Below, in pieces: positions 12,504-20,188 of a stretch of DNA of 30,558 nucleotides. Within the stretch, counting starts at the first letter, position 1. The number at the start of each line of letters is the position of its first letter. This DNA comes from a virus. The notes beneath the pieces were generated by a model, which worked only from the letters and a program-made list of their open reading frames with translations, ran no database searches and was not told the DNA's origin. The stretch is taken from positions 1 through 30,558 of IMG/VR virus record IMGVR_UViG_3300037520_000603, one strand, 5' to 3'. The translations under genes and the position numbers were made by a program.

Positions 12504-12880
12504 GCCGGATAACTCGCCCACGGCAGCTGAAAATGCGGCCCGTCGAAGAAGCTTCGCCAATCCCCGCCCCACTCGACAGGCACACCCTCCACCGCCGCCG
12601 CCGCCTTCACCTCGGCGGCGAGCGTGCGGTATGCCGGCGCATCCCAGCGCGCTTTGCCCGCCTCATCAAGCACCGCGAGATCGACCGCGTGGCCGGTGAG
12701 GTGCCGCGAGCGCATGGTCTGCGAGCGGCCCTCGCGCGCTAGCTGCGCCTGGCGTTCCATCGTCCTAAGACCCTCGGTGACGATGAAGCGCACCTTGCCG
12801 AGCGACGCGCGCTCGACCACACGGACGAGGTCAGGATGGACGCCTTCTAGGCGTTTCCGGTCGCGCGGCGTCAGGCTCAT
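12500..12880 (-). CDS. Endolysin, M15-family peptidase
   Basis: 126 residues. The VanY/M15 motif SRHLTGHAVDL (H60, D67) and GPHFQLP (H116) provide the zinc ligands, and E103 in VEWGGDW is the likely catalytic Glu. This is the L-alanyl-D-glutamate peptidase type that cleaves peptidoglycan stem peptides at the end of infection. No signal peptide or separate wall-binding domain is present, so it depends on the holin encoded just upstream. The ATG at 12880 overlaps the holin stop by 4 nt. A longer frame to 13072 is a shadow of the holin gene. Confidence 0.93.
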   Translation of the reverse strand: MSLTPRDRKRLEGVHPDLVRVVERASLGKVRFIVTEGLRTMERQAQLAREGRSQTMRSRHLTGHAVDLAVLDEAGKARWDAPAYRTLAAEVKAAAAVEGVPVEWGGDWRSFFDGPHFQLPWASYPA

Positions 12881-13266
12881 TTCTTGATCGCCGCCACGAT
12901 CTGCGGCGCGATCTTCTCGGCGCTGCGTCCGATGACATAGCCGCCGAGTCCAAGCTGCACGATGTCCCAGAGCTTCAACACCTCGGCCTCCGAGATGCCC
13001 GGCGCACTGTAGCCGAGCCAGCGCGCCACGATCAGCCCGCCGAACGTCAGCATCAAGATCGGCCTCCAGCACGCGGCCAGGAAATGCTCGCTGCGTGCTT
13101 CGGCCAGCACAATCTCGCCCGCCGCGCGCTCAAGTTCTGCGCTGGACGCGAGCAGCTGCTTCGCGACCTCGGCCTCGGCCTGGGCGCGGGCTGTGGCGTC
13201 GGGGATGAGATTTCCGAGAGCCTTGCCCAAGATGGGAACGAGCGCGGGAAGGAGGGCTGCGATCAT
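12877..13266 (-). CDS. Holin, three-TM type
   Basis: 129 residues: hydrophobic N-terminus (MIAALLPALVPILGKALGNL), an amphipathic charged helix (AEAEVAKQLLASSAELERAA), then WRPILMLTFGGLIVARW and VQLGLGGYVIGRSAEKI. The order matches the 3TM holin family linked to gene-transfer-agent and phage release in alphaproteobacteria. It would permeabilise the inner membrane to free the M15 endolysin encoded immediately downstream. The ATG at 13266 overlaps the upstream stop as ATGA. Confidence 0.85.
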   Translation of the reverse strand: MIAALLPALVPILGKALGNLIPDATARAQAEAEVAKQLLASSAELERAAGEIVLAEARSEHFLAACWRPILMLTFGGLIVARWLGYSAPGISEAEVLKLWDIVQLGLGGYVIGRSAEKIAPQIVAAIKK

Positions 13267-13478
13267 GGTGTCACCTGTTCGATGAGGAAGGCATGTCGAT
13301 GGTGATGCGTCACCCGTTGCGCGGCGACGCGCCAGCCATCAGGGATCGGTTCGCCGACGCGCAGCCACGCGACGACGACGACCGCCGGCGCGATACGCCG
13401 CCGGGTCGATGCAGAAGCCGAGCGGCCCGCGCTGCGGCTCAAACGGCTTTCCTGGCGGATCGGAGGATCGTAGCTCAT
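13263..13478 (-). CDS. Small phage protein with PIPDGWR motif
   Basis: Up to 71 residues. The C-terminal half (APAVVVVAWLRVGEPIPDGW, then RVAAQRVTHHHRHAFLIE) looks like a real small domain seen beside phage lysis genes. The N-terminal 30 residues are Ser/Arg-rich and lie in another frame of the gene at 13339-13563, so the true start is doubtful. The ATG at 13478 has no good ribosome site, and a TTG further in is possible. It may alternatively be reached by frameshifting from the overlapping gene. The stop overlaps the holin ATG. Confidence 0.55.
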   Translation of the reverse strand: MSYDPPIRQESRLSRSAGRSASASTRRRIAPAVVVVAWLRVGEPIPDGWRVAAQRVTHHHRHAFLIEQVTP

Positions 13479-13563
13479 GGATGGAGCCCTGCATCATCTC
13501 TCCCGTGTGCGAGGCGGCTTCTTGCCAGTCGGGGTCGTCGTATCCGGCTTTGCGTCGTGGCAT
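13339..13563 (-). CDS. Small hypothetical phage protein
   Basis: 74 residues, MPRRKAGYDDPDWQEAASH at the start and GPLGFCIDPAAYRAGGRRRR near the end. The ATG at 13563 is supported by GGGAGG 7 nt upstream. It overlaps the metallophosphoesterase by 70 nt upstream and the PIPDGWR gene by 140 nt downstream, an unusually heavy overlap for this genome. The last 15 residues are Arg-rich and look like out-of-frame reading of the next gene, hinting that a frameshift at the GTCGTCGTCGTCG run links the two. No family is recognised. Confidence 0.6.
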   Translation of the reverse strand: MPRRKAGYDDPDWQEAASHTGEMMQGSIHELRSSDPPGKPFEPQRGPLGFCIDPAAYRAGGRRRRVAARRRTDP

Positions 13564-14711
13564 GCTGCCGCCTCCCACCGCGCGCGCTTCCATTCCATGA
13601 TCTCGACGGCTTCGGCCAGGTCGGCATAGCAATGCAGAGCCGCCGGTCCCTCGCGTGTCGGATCGACCACAATGCCAATCGTCGCGCCGTGCTTCTGAGA
13701 GCCGAACTGGTGCTGGTCGGCGTAGGCGTCCAGGAACTTGTATCCGCGCGCCCGCGCGAGCCAGAACGGACGCGACGACTTGTTCGCGTCTTCGCCGTTG
13801 AATAGTTCCCAATGGTGCTGATGGCCCGCGACGTAGACGTCAGCATCTCCGCCGCTGAACTTGGCCGCGCGCATCGGCCCGTGCAGCGGATTGTAGATCG
13901 ACGTCCCTTTGAAATCGTGCGCCGCCCAGATGCGGACGGCGTGGCCCGCTGGCGTCGCGACCTCGAACTGCGCAGACCAGTCCTCGAGCATGGCTCCACC
14001 GCGCGACATCCAGTCGAGCGGATCGCCCGTGCCGTGCGAGCTTGACCACAGGTCATGGTTGCCCTTGCAGATTACCAGCCACGGCACCGTCACGAAGAAC
14101 CACTGCGCGAGCTTCCAGCCCTGTGTGCGCGTCACCTCTTGCTCGGCGTAGAGGCGCTGCAAGCGGCCCGCCCAATTGTTCACGACGTCGCCAAGGCACA
14201 CGCCATGGACATGCGCGCGGCGCATGAGCTTGTGATGCTGGCGCAGCAGCCCCCAGTCGGTGCCTGGGTCATCGAGGTGCGGATCGCCCACCACCGCGAG
14301 GCAATACGGACCGTCGTCGTGCAGGGTGAACCGCGCCCATGTCTTCGCTGCCTTGTGCTCGGCACGGCGGCGATAGTTGCGCTCAAGCTTCTCGATCAGC
14401 TCTTCGACCGGGACGTCTGCGTCTGGGATCGACGGCGGATCAAAGCGCGGCCTCGGCGTCGCATCGTTGGCGATTCGGGCGTCGGGCGACAGAGACCAGT
14501 CGATCTGCCGACCTGCTGCCGCCTCAATCTTTTCCACCGACGCCCTGTCCACGCTCTGCCGCAGACCGAGCCGGTCCCACGCGACACGCGCGGCGGACCG
14601 AGTCCCTGGCCTCGACATCACCCCCATTGGAGTGCCGCCCTCGCGCAGCGCCTGTTCGATGGCGTCGATGCGGCGGTGAGCCTCGGCCCGCGAGATCGGC
14701 GGCGTCGGCAT
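13494..14711 (-). CDS. Metallophosphoesterase
   Basis: 405 residues. The calcineurin-like motifs are complete: AVVGDPHLDD (D143, H145), CLGDVVNNW (D175), KGNHDLW (GNHD, 217-220), AAHDF (H265) and VAGHQHHWE (296-300). Residues 1-120 form an extra N-terminal part, with RRIDAIEQALREGG and a possible HTH (SAARVAWDRLGLRQSVDRAS). Substrate is unknown; phage members of this type are variously DNA phosphatases/nucleases. It sits between tail fibre and lysis genes, away from the replication block. The ATG at 14711 overlaps the previous stop by one base; a longer frame to 15023 is shadow. Confidence 0.9.
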   Translation of the reverse strand: MPTPPISRAEAHRRIDAIEQALREGGTPMGVMSRPGTRSAARVAWDRLGLRQSVDRASVEKIEAAAGRQIDWSLSPDARIANDATPRPRFDPPSIPDADVPVEELIEKLERNYRRRAEHKAAKTWARFTLHDDGPYCLAVVGDPHLDDPGTDWGLLRQHHKLMRRAHVHGVCLGDVVNNWAGRLQRLYAEQEVTRTQGWKLAQWFFVTVPWLVICKGNHDLWSSSHGTGDPLDWMSRGGAMLEDWSAQFEVATPAGHAVRIWAAHDFKGTSIYNPLHGPMRAAKFSGGDADVYVAGHQHHWELFNGEDANKSSRPFWLARARGYKFLDAYADQHQFGSQKHGATIGIVVDPTREGPAALHCYADLAEAVEIMEWKRARWEAAACHDAKPDTTTPTGKKPPRTRER

Positions 14712-14929
14712 CAGCGCAGCGGCAGGAATGGCAGGAGCTTGACCAGCAGCGCCGTCACTGCGCCGGATACCGCGCCGACAGCGATCAGCACCCGCCAGCC
14801 ACCGCCCGCTGCGTCGAGTGCAGAACGCACGGCCCTGAGGTCTGCGGCCATCGCCTCGACAGATTTGTTGAGCGCGGCGACCTCGGCTTCTAGGCGACCG
14901 AAATCGCGCGGGTCTATGTGATCGCTCAT
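14711..14929 (-). CDS. Coiled-coil plus TM protein, holin- or spanin-like
   Basis: 72 residues: a helical coiled coil (FGRLEAEVAALNKSVEAMAA) followed by a C-terminal membrane segment (VLIAVGAVSGAVTALLVKLL). The topology (cytoplasmic or periplasmic coil plus one TM at the C-terminus) is common among small lysis-region proteins of phages. Located two genes upstream of the lysis pair, it may be an accessory or second holin. Coupled to the fibre gene by an ATGA overlap. Confidence 0.6.
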   Translation of the reverse strand: MSDHIDPRDFGRLEAEVAALNKSVEAMAADLRAVRSALDAAGGGWRVLIAVGAVSGAVTALLVKLLPFLPLR

Positions 14930-15807
14930 GCTGCGATCTCGGTGACGGTGATCGAGGACGACATGACGCCGCCGAACAGCCGCGCGCCGTTGTCGCCGTT
15001 GAAGGTGAAGGTCGATCCCGCATTGCTCTGCCCGCCGCGCACCTTGAACGTCGTGGCGGACGTCGTGCCGGCGGTCATGTAGTGACTGAACGATATCTCG
15101 ATCATCGCGTTGGCGCGGTTGATGATGTCATGCCCGCCCGCCGCCAGCGCATTCGCGGTGCTGTCCTGGAACAGCGCGACCACCATGTCGCCGAACGACG
15201 AGGCACAGAACACGGTGACGTCGATGCGAAGCTTGTTGCTCGAGTTCGACGGCGTGATCGTCGCCGTCATCAGTTCCGCGCCTTCCGTGTTCTGCGGGAT
15301 GGTGTCGTCGTAGGGCATCGCCGTCGTGTTCGTGGCGACGGCGCTGCTCGTCGTGTTGATGACCTGGAGAACCTTGCCCGTCGTCACCGTCGCGCGCTTC
15401 AGCTTATTGCTGTCGCTTGCGTCGAGGATGAGGATCTGGTCGCTGGTCGAGTAGGTCACCGACGCCGGCGAGATGCTCGCGAGCTTCAGCGGCGTCAGCG
15501 CGCGCGTGTCATCGGTGCCGTTGTTGCTTTCGGTCTGCGTCGCGATCTCGATGCGACCGGCGGCGCTTTCGGTGGCGTCCTCGACGCCGAGGTTGGTGCG
15601 CGCTGCTGCGGCGGTCGCCGCGCCCGTGCCGCCGTTTGCCAACGAGAGCGGTATCGACGCTGGCCCGCTGGTGATCGTGCTGAGATTGAGGTGGGTGAGC
15701 AAGTCATTGAACTTGTCCACCAGGTCCGCGAGGTCAGGACGCGCGAGCTTCGGATCGTCCGTCGCGCTGTCCAAGTTCGCCTTGGATGCGTTCGTCGGGA
15801 GCGTCAT
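14926..15807 (-). CDS. Tail fibre protein
   Basis: 293 residues. LANGGTGAATAAAARTNLGV is the hallmark repeat of phage tail fibres (GGTGATTAAAARTNLG). The N-terminus (LADLVDKFNDLLTHLNLS) may form a trimeric coil that attaches to the baseplate, and the C-terminal part (beta-rich, with KVRGGQSNAGSTFTFNGDNG) would be the distal domain. It follows the tail tip protein J by an ATGA overlap. Probably recognises or contacts the host surface. No folding chaperone is obvious downstream. Confidence 0.85.
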   Translation of the reverse strand: MTLPTNASKANLDSATDDPKLARPDLADLVDKFNDLLTHLNLSTITSGPASIPLSLANGGTGAATAAAARTNLGVEDATESAAGRIEIATQTESNNGTDDTRALTPLKLASISPASVTYSTSDQILILDASDSNKLKRATVTTGKVLQVINTTSSAVATNTTAMPYDDTIPQNTEGAELMTATITPSNSSNKLRIDVTVFCASSFGDMVVALFQDSTANALAAGGHDIINRANAMIEISFSHYMTAGTTSATTFKVRGGQSNAGSTFTFNGDNGARLFGGVMSSSITVTEIAA

Positions 15808-18611
15808 GCCTGTGGCCCTCGCAGCTCTACATCGATTGTAGCATTGCTCAATGTACCAGAAGAATTATACACTTTAAATTCAGCCGCTGGCTCGCTGTTT
15901 ACTGTCTGCGTTTTGGAGATCAACTCCCACGACCAGCCCGCGCCGACGTTCTGCAAGGCCAGGATACGCGCGGTGCTGATCGCCGCCAGCTGGCCGCGCG
16001 CCCCGATCTTGAAATGACCCGCCGCGACCGAAGAGAACCACGACGCCGTCTCGGTCGCCGTGTTCACGTCCTCGTAGGTGTCCGTATACGACGACGAAGA
16101 GATGATTGTCGTCAGGCCAGACAGGACCGGCGTCGTGTCAGACACCGAGGCGCGGATCTGGACGTAGCGTTTGCCTTCGACCAGCGCCAGCGCGACCCAG
16201 GAGCCGGTGACGGTGCCATCGGCTTGAGTGCCCGTTTTCATCTCCAGCGTCACCGTGCCGTTGGCGACAGCAGTGACGAGCGGTGTGAAATTGACATCCG
16301 CCCCGAGATCGAGGACCGGCGTCTCGTATCGGATCGGGCTGTTGTTGTTAAGGATGTTGTCCCAGGTCGCGGCAAGGCTCGACCAAGCGCTCGGGAGGTT
16401 CGACCAGTTCTGGCTGCTGGTCGCGTGGAGCGCGTTATCTCGGTCGAGGAAGCACGACGTCTTCGTCCCCGGCCATACGAGCGACTGTTCGATCCGCTGG
16501 AGCAGCACATCACGCAGTGGCGGATCGCCGAGCACGGCGGACGCGATGAAGCGCGCGTCGGTGCTTTCGTTGCCCGAGCTATCCACGGTCTTGATGGCAA
16601 ACCAATATGTTCCGCTGGCGAGATCCGCCGTCTCGTACGGCGATGAGATGAGCAGCCCTTCATGCAGCGCCGTCATCGAGGACCAGTCGGTCGTGCTGCT
16701 GGTCTTGTAGCGGATGCGGTAGCCGCCGCCGGATCGCACATCCGCCGGGAGGCTCGCGAGGCTCCAGGTGAAGCGCCGCGTTCCGTCCGCAATACGCGCG
16801 ACCTGGAACGTATCAGGACGCGGCGGCGGCGCGCTCTTGCCTTCGACGACATGGCCCGTCACCGTCACCCAGCCCGAGACCACGCCGAGGCCCGAGATCG
16901 AACGCACACGCACATCGTAGGCCGTGCTGTCCTCGACTGGCGCGACGTAGCCGACGGTGACCGACGCCGAGGACAGGACGCTATCCCAGTCGGTTTCGGC
17001 GCTCTTCTTCCAGGCGAGTTCGTAGTTCGCCACGCGCGCATCGCTCGGCGCGGTCCATGTGGCCTTGATGCGGCTGATCACCGAGCCTTCGGCCAGCTGA
17101 AGGATCTCGGCGTCGCCGCTCGCCAGGACCAGCGACGTCGGCGCGCTGACACTGAAGGGGTTCGGCAGATCGGTGTCCGGCGCGGGATCGACTTCTTCCT
17201 CGTCGGTGCCCGCCGTCCAGTCGTAGATGGTCGAGGCGGTCTCGCGCAGATCGAGATCGACGCCGAGACTGCCGTCGCCATCGGTGACGAAGCGCAAGCC
17301 GGTGACCTCGAAGGGCTTCGCCGTCCAGCCCATGCGCGTGTTGGTCAGGCCGACGACGTCACCAGGCACCAGCCGATACGCGGTGAGCTTCGCCGCCAGC
17401 TGCACGCTGATCTGTTGCCGCGCCTTGCGTAGCTCGATGCGCGCGATGCGCTGCGCGGTAGCCGCGCTGGTCGTGAAGGGGAGATCGATATCGCGCCAGA
17501 GCTTCTCGCCGCCGTCGTCGGAGACGTAGGTGGCATTCGAGACCGGCGGGAAATCCGAGGCTTGCCACTTGTTGTCAGGCGAGACGAACGTCCCCTTGAC
17601 CCCGTTGGCGAGATCGCGACGGCTCAGTCGCGACGACACGCGGATTGGCCCGCGCAGATCAGCCTCGGTCAGCGTGATGGTCGGTGCGGTGTATGCGCCC
17701 GCGAAGATCGACCATGTCCCGCCGACCAGCGACGCGCGGCCAGCCATTGCGCCAGTCATCGATGCGATGATGTCACGCGGGCGCTGCGAGGTGTCGAAGG
17801 TGCCATTCATGGTGTATCTGTCTTCGGTGCCGCCCGCCGCCAGCGTTACGTTTTCGTCGCAGATATTCGCGGCGGCGATCAGGTCGGCTTCATCGATGCG
17901 CGTGGCGTAGTCCACGCCGAGACCGCGTATCGGGTCGGTCAAGTAGTCGGCCAAGCAGAGCGCCGCGTTCGCGCTCCACGCGGTCGTGGATGTGCGAGGG
18001 TCGTAGACCTTCTTGCCCTTCAGCACCGCCGTGATATTCGGGATGCCGGATGCGAACAGGTCGGAATTGTGCGTCAAGCGGACGTAGATGCACGCGCGAC
18101 CACGCTGCCGGTGGTCAGCGGTCCACTTGTCGGACGCCTCGGTGATGAGGTCGGCGAACGCCGTTTGCCCGTCGGTGCCGAGCTTCTTCTGAACACGGAC
18201 GTATCCGGCGTATTTGCCCGTAGCGTTGCCGCTGCCATCAAGCGGGACGATTTCGTCATCGAAGTAGATGTCGCCGATCTCCTCGCACTCATGACCGGCG
18301 AGCGTGATGACGAGGTGGAGCTTGGAATTGGAGTCGGTGGTGTGAAGGAACGTGATCGCACCGCCGGTCCGCACCTGACCATAGACCACGCGCCACGGCG
18401 TGATCGGCTCGCGCACGGTCTGCGTGCGCTGCGCGCCCGCGAAGGGGTCGGAGAGCTTTGGCCGCTTGGGGCGGAAGATCGCCCCGGCGATGGCCGAGAG
18501 CGTCATTGCAACCGCAAGTCCGCCCACTATTCCGACGAGGCTGGCGGAAACGACGCCGCCAATCCCGATGATTTTCACCGCAGCGGCAATAGCCGGGACA
18601 ACAAACGGCAT
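15804..18611 (-). CDS. Tail tip / central fibre protein J-like
   Basis: 935 residues, the largest protein of the window. The N-terminus contains a hydrophobic segment (IIGIGGVVSASLVGIVGGLA), then PITPWRVVYGQVRTGGAITF and LVITLAGHECEEIGDIYFDD, typical of the J/GP27-like hub of siphophage tips. The middle carries fibronectin type III-like parts (ISRIKATWTAPSDARVANYE, DVRVRSISGLGVVSGWVTVT). The C-terminal 300 residues are beta-rich and would contact the receptor. The start at 18611 overlaps the NlpC-like stop by one base; upstream frame to 19073 is shadow. Gene order NlpC-like-J-fibre is that of lambda-type tails. Confidence 0.92.
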   Translation of the reverse strand: MPFVVPAIAAAVKIIGIGGVVSASLVGIVGGLAVAMTLSAIAGAIFRPKRPKLSDPFAGAQRTQTVREPITPWRVVYGQVRTGGAITFLHTTDSNSKLHLVITLAGHECEEIGDIYFDDEIVPLDGSGNATGKYAGYVRVQKKLGTDGQTAFADLITEASDKWTADHRQRGRACIYVRLTHNSDLFASGIPNITAVLKGKKVYDPRTSTTAWSANAALCLADYLTDPIRGLGVDYATRIDEADLIAAANICDENVTLAAGGTEDRYTMNGTFDTSQRPRDIIASMTGAMAGRASLVGGTWSIFAGAYTAPTITLTEADLRGPIRVSSRLSRRDLANGVKGTFVSPDNKWQASDFPPVSNATYVSDDGGEKLWRDIDLPFTTSAATAQRIARIELRKARQQISVQLAAKLTAYRLVPGDVVGLTNTRMGWTAKPFEVTGLRFVTDGDGSLGVDLDLRETASTIYDWTAGTDEEEVDPAPDTDLPNPFSVSAPTSLVLASGDAEILQLAEGSVISRIKATWTAPSDARVANYELAWKKSAETDWDSVLSSASVTVGYVAPVEDSTAYDVRVRSISGLGVVSGWVTVTGHVVEGKSAPPPRPDTFQVARIADGTRRFTWSLASLPADVRSGGGYRIRYKTSSTTDWSSMTALHEGLLISSPYETADLASGTYWFAIKTVDSSGNESTDARFIASAVLGDPPLRDVLLQRIEQSLVWPGTKTSCFLDRDNALHATSSQNWSNLPSAWSSLAATWDNILNNNSPIRYETPVLDLGADVNFTPLVTAVANGTVTLEMKTGTQADGTVTGSWVALALVEGKRYVQIRASVSDTTPVLSGLTTIISSSSYTDTYEDVNTATETASWFSSVAAGHFKIGARGQLAAISTARILALQNVGAGWSWELISKTQTVNSEPAAEFKVYNSSGTLSNATIDVELRGPQA

Positions 18612-19030
18612 CAGACGCCCCAGGCAGCGACGATGCAGCGCGAAGGCATCATCAGTAGCCCCGACTGCGAAAGGCACGCCACACGCGCTCCTGCGACGAT
18701 CCCGGTGGCCTCGGTCTCGCCGTAGTCGGTGGTGACCAGCACGACGTCGCCGCGCTTCGCCATCAGCGTGTTGTTCATCGCTGGCCCGAGAGCCTTGCTC
18801 CACACCGCGCGCAGCCCGCCGCCGGACAGCGCGAGCATCGTGGCGCGCGCGCCCTCCTCGTCGGTGTACTGGCCGCGATAGAGCGCCACCGGGTCGGTGT
18901 CGGTCATCGCCAGCACGCAGTCGCCCGCAAAGAGACCGCAGTCGTGCTGGCCCCACTCGAACGGCTTGTCGCGCGCATCCTCGAGCGCGGCGGCGAGCCT
19001 CGACGGCCAATCTTCGCGGCGTGCTATCAT
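18611..19030 (-). CDS. NlpC/P60-like tail protein (DUF6950-like)
   Basis: 139 residues. FEWGQHDCGLFAGDCVLAM contains the HDC-type active-site Cys, and KRGDVVLVTTDYG the following strand of an NlpC/P60-like fold, as in phage DUF6950 proteins. In lambda-like tails the K-family protein just before J has a similar domain that may trim peptidoglycan during entry. A classic His after the Gly-Asp strand is less clear (GETEATGIVAG), so activity is uncertain. The ATG at 19030 overlaps the previous stop by one base; 12 nt upstream another ATG exists. Confidence 0.8.
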   Translation of the reverse strand: MIARREDWPSRLAAALEDARDKPFEWGQHDCGLFAGDCVLAMTDTDPVALYRGQYTDEEGARATMLALSGGGLRAVWSKALGPAMNNTLMAKRGDVVLVTTDYGETEATGIVAGARVACLSQSGLLMMPSRCIVAAWGV

Positions 19031-19584
19031 CAGCGGCCCCATGTGATTTGCGCGTCCTGCAATGCCGCAACATACGCGAAACCGAGGTCGCCGGGGTAAT
19101 CTATCGCCTGATCCTCGGGCGTGTAGCGGCGCTCGCGAGCGCGCTCCAGGTCGATCAGTTCGCTCTCGTAGCTGATGGCGATTGTCGCGGTATCCTCGCC
19201 ATCCTCGATTGCCGGGACGTCCAGTCGACCTTCAAACTGTAGCACCGGGTCCGCCACGACTGAGCCGCCGGAGAAGAAGGCGAGATAGACGCGGCCGGTC
19301 TTGCCCGAGCGCGCGTCACCAAGCGCAGCGGCGAGCAGATCAGATGGCACGCCTGAGAGCGTCACCGTCAGGCCCGAGGCGCGGATCTCGTTCGTCTCAT
19401 CGATGGCGGAGATGCCGAGTAGCGTGCCGACGCCGTTCCATGTTTTGCTGTCCCACGACAGGTTCCCGATGCCGCTCCAGAGCCGGACCCAGCCCGAGGC
19501 GAACTCGCCCTCGAACAGGATGCCGACTTCGACCGACGCGGCCTGTAGCTGCGTGATGACGGATGCGGTGAGATCGCGCGCCAT
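19030..19584 (-). CDS. Distal tail protein
   Basis: 184 residues. Features: GILFEGEFASGWVRLWSGIG, WDSKTWNGVGTLLGIS and a C-terminal ISYESELIDLERARERRYTP. This pattern recurs in alphaproteobacterial phages between the tape measure and the NlpC-like gene, usually annotated as conserved tail or baseplate protein (comparable in position to lambda L). The role in the tip is inferred from position. Coupled by a one-base overlap on both sides (19584 and 19030). Confidence 0.75.
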   Translation of the reverse strand: MARDLTASVITQLQAASVEVGILFEGEFASGWVRLWSGIGNLSWDSKTWNGVGTLLGISAIDETNEIRASGLTVTLSGVPSDLLAAALGDARSGKTGRVYLAFFSGGSVVADPVLQFEGRLDVPAIEDGEDTATIAISYESELIDLERARERRYTPEDQAIDYPGDLGFAYVAALQDAQITWGR

Positions 19585-20186
19585 CAGATCGCCTCGACCG
19601 CGCCGAAGGCGAGCGTGTAGCGCAGCCCCGATCCCTGTAGCGCCCAGCCCTGCGTGTTCGACGCGAGGCGGAACAAGCCCTTGGCGGCGCTCGTCGTCAC
19701 GACGGCGTTATCCGCCGGGCTCTCGCGCAGACGCGGCCAGATATCGAGCGTGATCTCGCCGCTGCTTTCGGTGGCGTCCACCAGCACCTTGTAGAGCCGA
19801 TCACCGATCTGGAGATAGTCGCCAGCCTTGACCGTCGCGCCCGCCGAGAACCCATCGACCAGCAGCGTCTCGCCGGTCTGGCCCGCGCCCTTGACCAGAG
19901 GCGTTCCGGCCCATGTGCCACGCGGCGTCGCGCCGCCAGGATCGGCCAGGCGGAACGTGCCCCAGGCCCCGCGCAGCGAGGCTAGCGCGGCGATCCATTC
20001 CTCGGCGGCGGGACGCTCCATCTCGGCGACGGTGACGTCCGCTTCCCAGCGCGCGCCCTGGTGTCGGACCAGCTGCTGCTGGAAAGTGAACGGCGACGTC
20101 GAGACGCCGACGACGTTCGACATGCGAAGCTCGACGCGCGCATAGCCGCCGGATGTCGGGAGGGTGATCGGATAGGAAATGGTCAT
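19584..20186 (-). CDS. Distal tail protein, first after tape measure
   Basis: 200 residues, beta-rich: YARVELRMSNVVGVSTSPFT, LRGAWGTFRLADPGGATPRG, then LQIGDRLYKVLVD. The middle motif is common in phage proteins placed directly after the tape measure gene and thought to form the distal tail ring. It starts 2 nt after the tape measure stop (20189). The role is inferred from gene order; no enzymatic motif is present. Confidence 0.75.
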   Translation of the reverse strand: MTISYPITLPTSGGYARVELRMSNVVGVSTSPFTFQQQLVRHQGARWEADVTVAEMERPAAEEWIAALASLRGAWGTFRLADPGGATPRGTWAGTPLVKGAGQTGETLLVDGFSAGATVKAGDYLQIGDRLYKVLVDATESSGEITLDIWPRLRESPADNAVVTTSAAKGLFRLASNTQGWALQGSGLRYTLAFGAVEAI

Positions 20187-20188
20187 GA

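Noticed and set aside
16662-17432. 256-residue plus-strand ORF opposite the tail tip gene
   Set aside because: Antisense shadow of a clear J-like gene; Arg/His/Asp-rich composition.
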